Part shown: positions 5,467 to 6,286 of the stretch, piece by piece | Numbering within the stretch: the stretch's first letter is position 1 | Layout of the letters: the number at the start of each line of letters is the position of its first letter | Translations under genes and position numbers: made by a program | Assembly (NCBI GenBank): GCA_016930735.1 | Contig: JAFGGF010000256.1 | Coordinates: 1-6,286 of the forward strand | Direction: 5' to 3' | From: Prolixibacteraceae bacterium | GTDB taxonomy: Bacteria > Bacteroidota > Bacteroidia > Bacteroidales > Prolixibacteraceae | DNA: 6,286 nucleotides | Notes under the pieces: generated by a model | Databases searched by the model: none | What the model was told of the DNA's origin: nothing | What the model saw: only the letters and a program-made list of their open reading frames with translations

Positions 5467-5496
5467 AACCAAATATAAAACAACTAATATTTGGTT
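5467..5496. promoter_or_regulatory. Perfect 10-bp inverted repeat over the operon promoter
   Basis: AACCAAATAT (5467-5476) and ATATTTGGTT (5487-5496) are exact complements separated by 10 nt. The arm nearer the operon contains most of the -7 box, so a protein bound here would act on initiation. This is a candidate operator for an unidentified dimeric regulator. Read on the plus strand it is followed by a T-tract (5498-5504) and could end an antisense transcript instead. Confidence 0.6.
5470..5477 (-). promoter_or_regulatory. -7 element of the four-gene operon promoter
   Basis: On the minus strand TATATTTG at 5477-5470 is a perfect TAnnTTTG and identical to that of the blaI-like promoter. The -33 position (about 5497-5499) lacks TTG, so the promoter may be weak or activator-dependent. 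An A-tract (minus-strand view of 5498-5504) lies just upstream and could act like an UP element. Initiation would be near 5463, about 23 nt before the ATG. Confidence 0.6.
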
Positions 5497-5695
5497 GTTT
5501 TTTTGTTTCGGTTAAATGAGGTTTTCAATCGATAAAATGAGAAAATCAGTTGTTTTTCAAATCCAAAATAAAAACAATGACCGGGAGTTTAACCTAATTT
5601 TACTGCCATGTTCAGTGAAACTGTTTATATATCAATACTTTTCTGAGATAACTTGTTTTATTTAAAGAGCAAACACATTTTTTATCTTCAGGCAG
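5497..5695. other. Intergenic stretch between glnS and the operon promoter
   Basis: I see no credible gene here; the longest open frame beginning with ATG that I followed (plus strand, 5608) ends after 12 codons. No convincing intrinsic terminator follows glnS on the minus strand: the only small dyad, ACTG at 5602-5605 and CAGT at 5613-5616, has no U-tract on that strand. Confidence 0.6.
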
Positions 5696-6286
5696 TTATT
5701 TATCTTTAATTTTTGCCCAGGTATCACGTAAAGGAACAGTCCTGTTAAAAATCAACTTTTCTTCAGTTGAATCCGGATCAACATTGAAGTAACCCATCCT
5801 TTCAAACTGAAAATAGCTTAATGGTTTAGAACCTTTTACAAAAGGTTCGATAAAGCATTCGGGCAATACATTTAACGAATCCTTATTCATAAATTCTTTA
5901 AAATCTGTTTCCTTGTCGGCAGATGGATCCTCAACATTAAAAAGCCTGTCGTACAACCTGACTTCTGATTTAACAGCATGTTTAACCGAAACCCAATGCA
6001 AAGTAGATTTTACCTTTCTACCGTCGGGAGAATTACCACCTTTTGAAGCCGGGTCGTATGTACAATGAAGCTCAACGATTTCACCGTTTTCATTCTTAAC
6101 AGCCTCATTACAAGTAATAAAATACGCATATCGTAAACGCACCTCATTACCTGGTGAAAGCCTGAAAAATTTTCGTGGAGGATCTTCCATAAAGTCATCT
6201 TTTTCAATGTAGATTTCCCTCGAAAACGGAACTTTCCTCAATCCCATGCTTTCATCTTCAGGATTATTTACAGCATCCAGTTCCTC
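5696..6286 (-). CDS. glnS: Glutaminyl-tRNA synthetase, partial (C-terminal 196 residues)
   Basis: The open frame continues to the right window edge, so the N-terminus and catalytic domain (HIGH and KMSKS-type motifs) are outside. The visible part corresponds to the C-terminal anticodon-binding beta-barrels of class I GlnRS. It recalls the E. coli protein closely: MGLRKVPFSREIYIEKDDF, EVRLRYAYFITC, DGRKVKSTLHWVS, EVRLYDRLFNV, then FQFERMGYF, and a terminal FNRTVPLRDTWAKIKDK before the TAA at 5696-5698. The enzyme charges tRNA-Gln with glutamine in the cytoplasm. The first Met visible (6245-6247) is internal, not a start. It is a housekeeping gene 255 nt upstream of the membrane-stress operon, on the same strand, with no sign of being part of it. 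Confidence 0.97.
   Translation of the reverse strand, partial: EELDAVNNPEDESMGLRKVPFSREIYIEKDDFMEDPPRKFFRLSPGNEVRLRYAYFITCNEAVKNENGEIVELHCTYDPASKGGNSPDGRKVKSTLHWVSVKHAVKSEVRLYDRLFNVEDPSADKETDFKEFMNKDSLNVLPECFIEPFVKGSKPLSYFQFERMGYFNVDPDSTEEKLIFNRTVPLRDTWAKIKDK

Noticed and set aside
5467..5505. Plus-strand intrinsic terminator (10-bp stem then T-tract)
   Set aside because: The stem is AT-rich and no plus-strand gene ends here; both flanking genes run on the minus strand. The overlap with a perfect -7 box makes an operator the better reading, though an antisense terminator is not excluded.
5610..5660. LytTR-type direct repeats upstream of the operon (minus-strand ACAGTT at 5619-5624 and AAGTT near 5650)
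   Set aside because: The cores match only partly and lie about 31 nt apart, not the usual spacing of roughly two helical turns between LytTR half-sites.

Overview
The window looks like chromosomal DNA of a Bacteroidota member, probably class Bacteroidia; a marine or gut Marinilabiliales-type lineage is plausible but is inference. The reasons are low GC over most of the window, near-absence of Shine-Dalgarno sequences, promoters with the Bacteroidota -7 motif TAnnTTTG, a secreted DUF4412-type protein, and a two-gene BlaI/M56 peptidase module of the form common in this phylum. Seven real genes are visible; the two at the window edges are cut off.

Layout from left to right. Positions 1-1067 (minus strand) hold a BlaI/MecI-type repressor followed by a BlaR1/MecR1-like membrane metallopeptidase that runs off the left edge. 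Their promoter (about 1121-1151) is covered by two dyads sharing the half-site AACTA/TAGTT and centred 21 bp apart. Positions 1347-2309 (plus strand) hold a secreted acidic DUF4412-like protein, divergent from the repressor. Positions 2310-2499 are a convergent intergenic gap with a long imperfect hairpin built from 8-bp units.

Positions 2500-5440 (minus strand) form a tight four-gene operon. Its order of transcription is a small four-helix membrane protein (LiaI/LiaF-type transmembrane domain), a second protein with the same membrane domain plus a LiaF-like beta-repeat C-terminus, a LytS/YehU-family histidine kinase, and a LytTR response regulator. Gaps between the genes are 21, 4 and 6 nt. 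One promoter upstream (about 5470) is overlapped by a perfect 10-bp inverted repeat. Positions 5696-6286 (minus strand) are the C-terminal part of glutaminyl-tRNA synthetase.

The four-gene operon is the most interesting unit. It resembles the Firmicutes LiaIFSR/VraTSR cell-envelope stress circuit in gene content. However, the kinase and regulator are of the LytS/LytTR class instead of the LiaS/LiaR (NarL) class, and the kinase has almost no extracytoplasmic sequence. I infer an envelope-stress sensing module in which the two LiaI/LiaF-like membrane proteins modulate the kinase. The sequence does not show the signal or the target genes. The BlaI/M56 pair is a second, independent membrane-signal circuit. 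No beta-lactamase or other obvious target of it is in the window.
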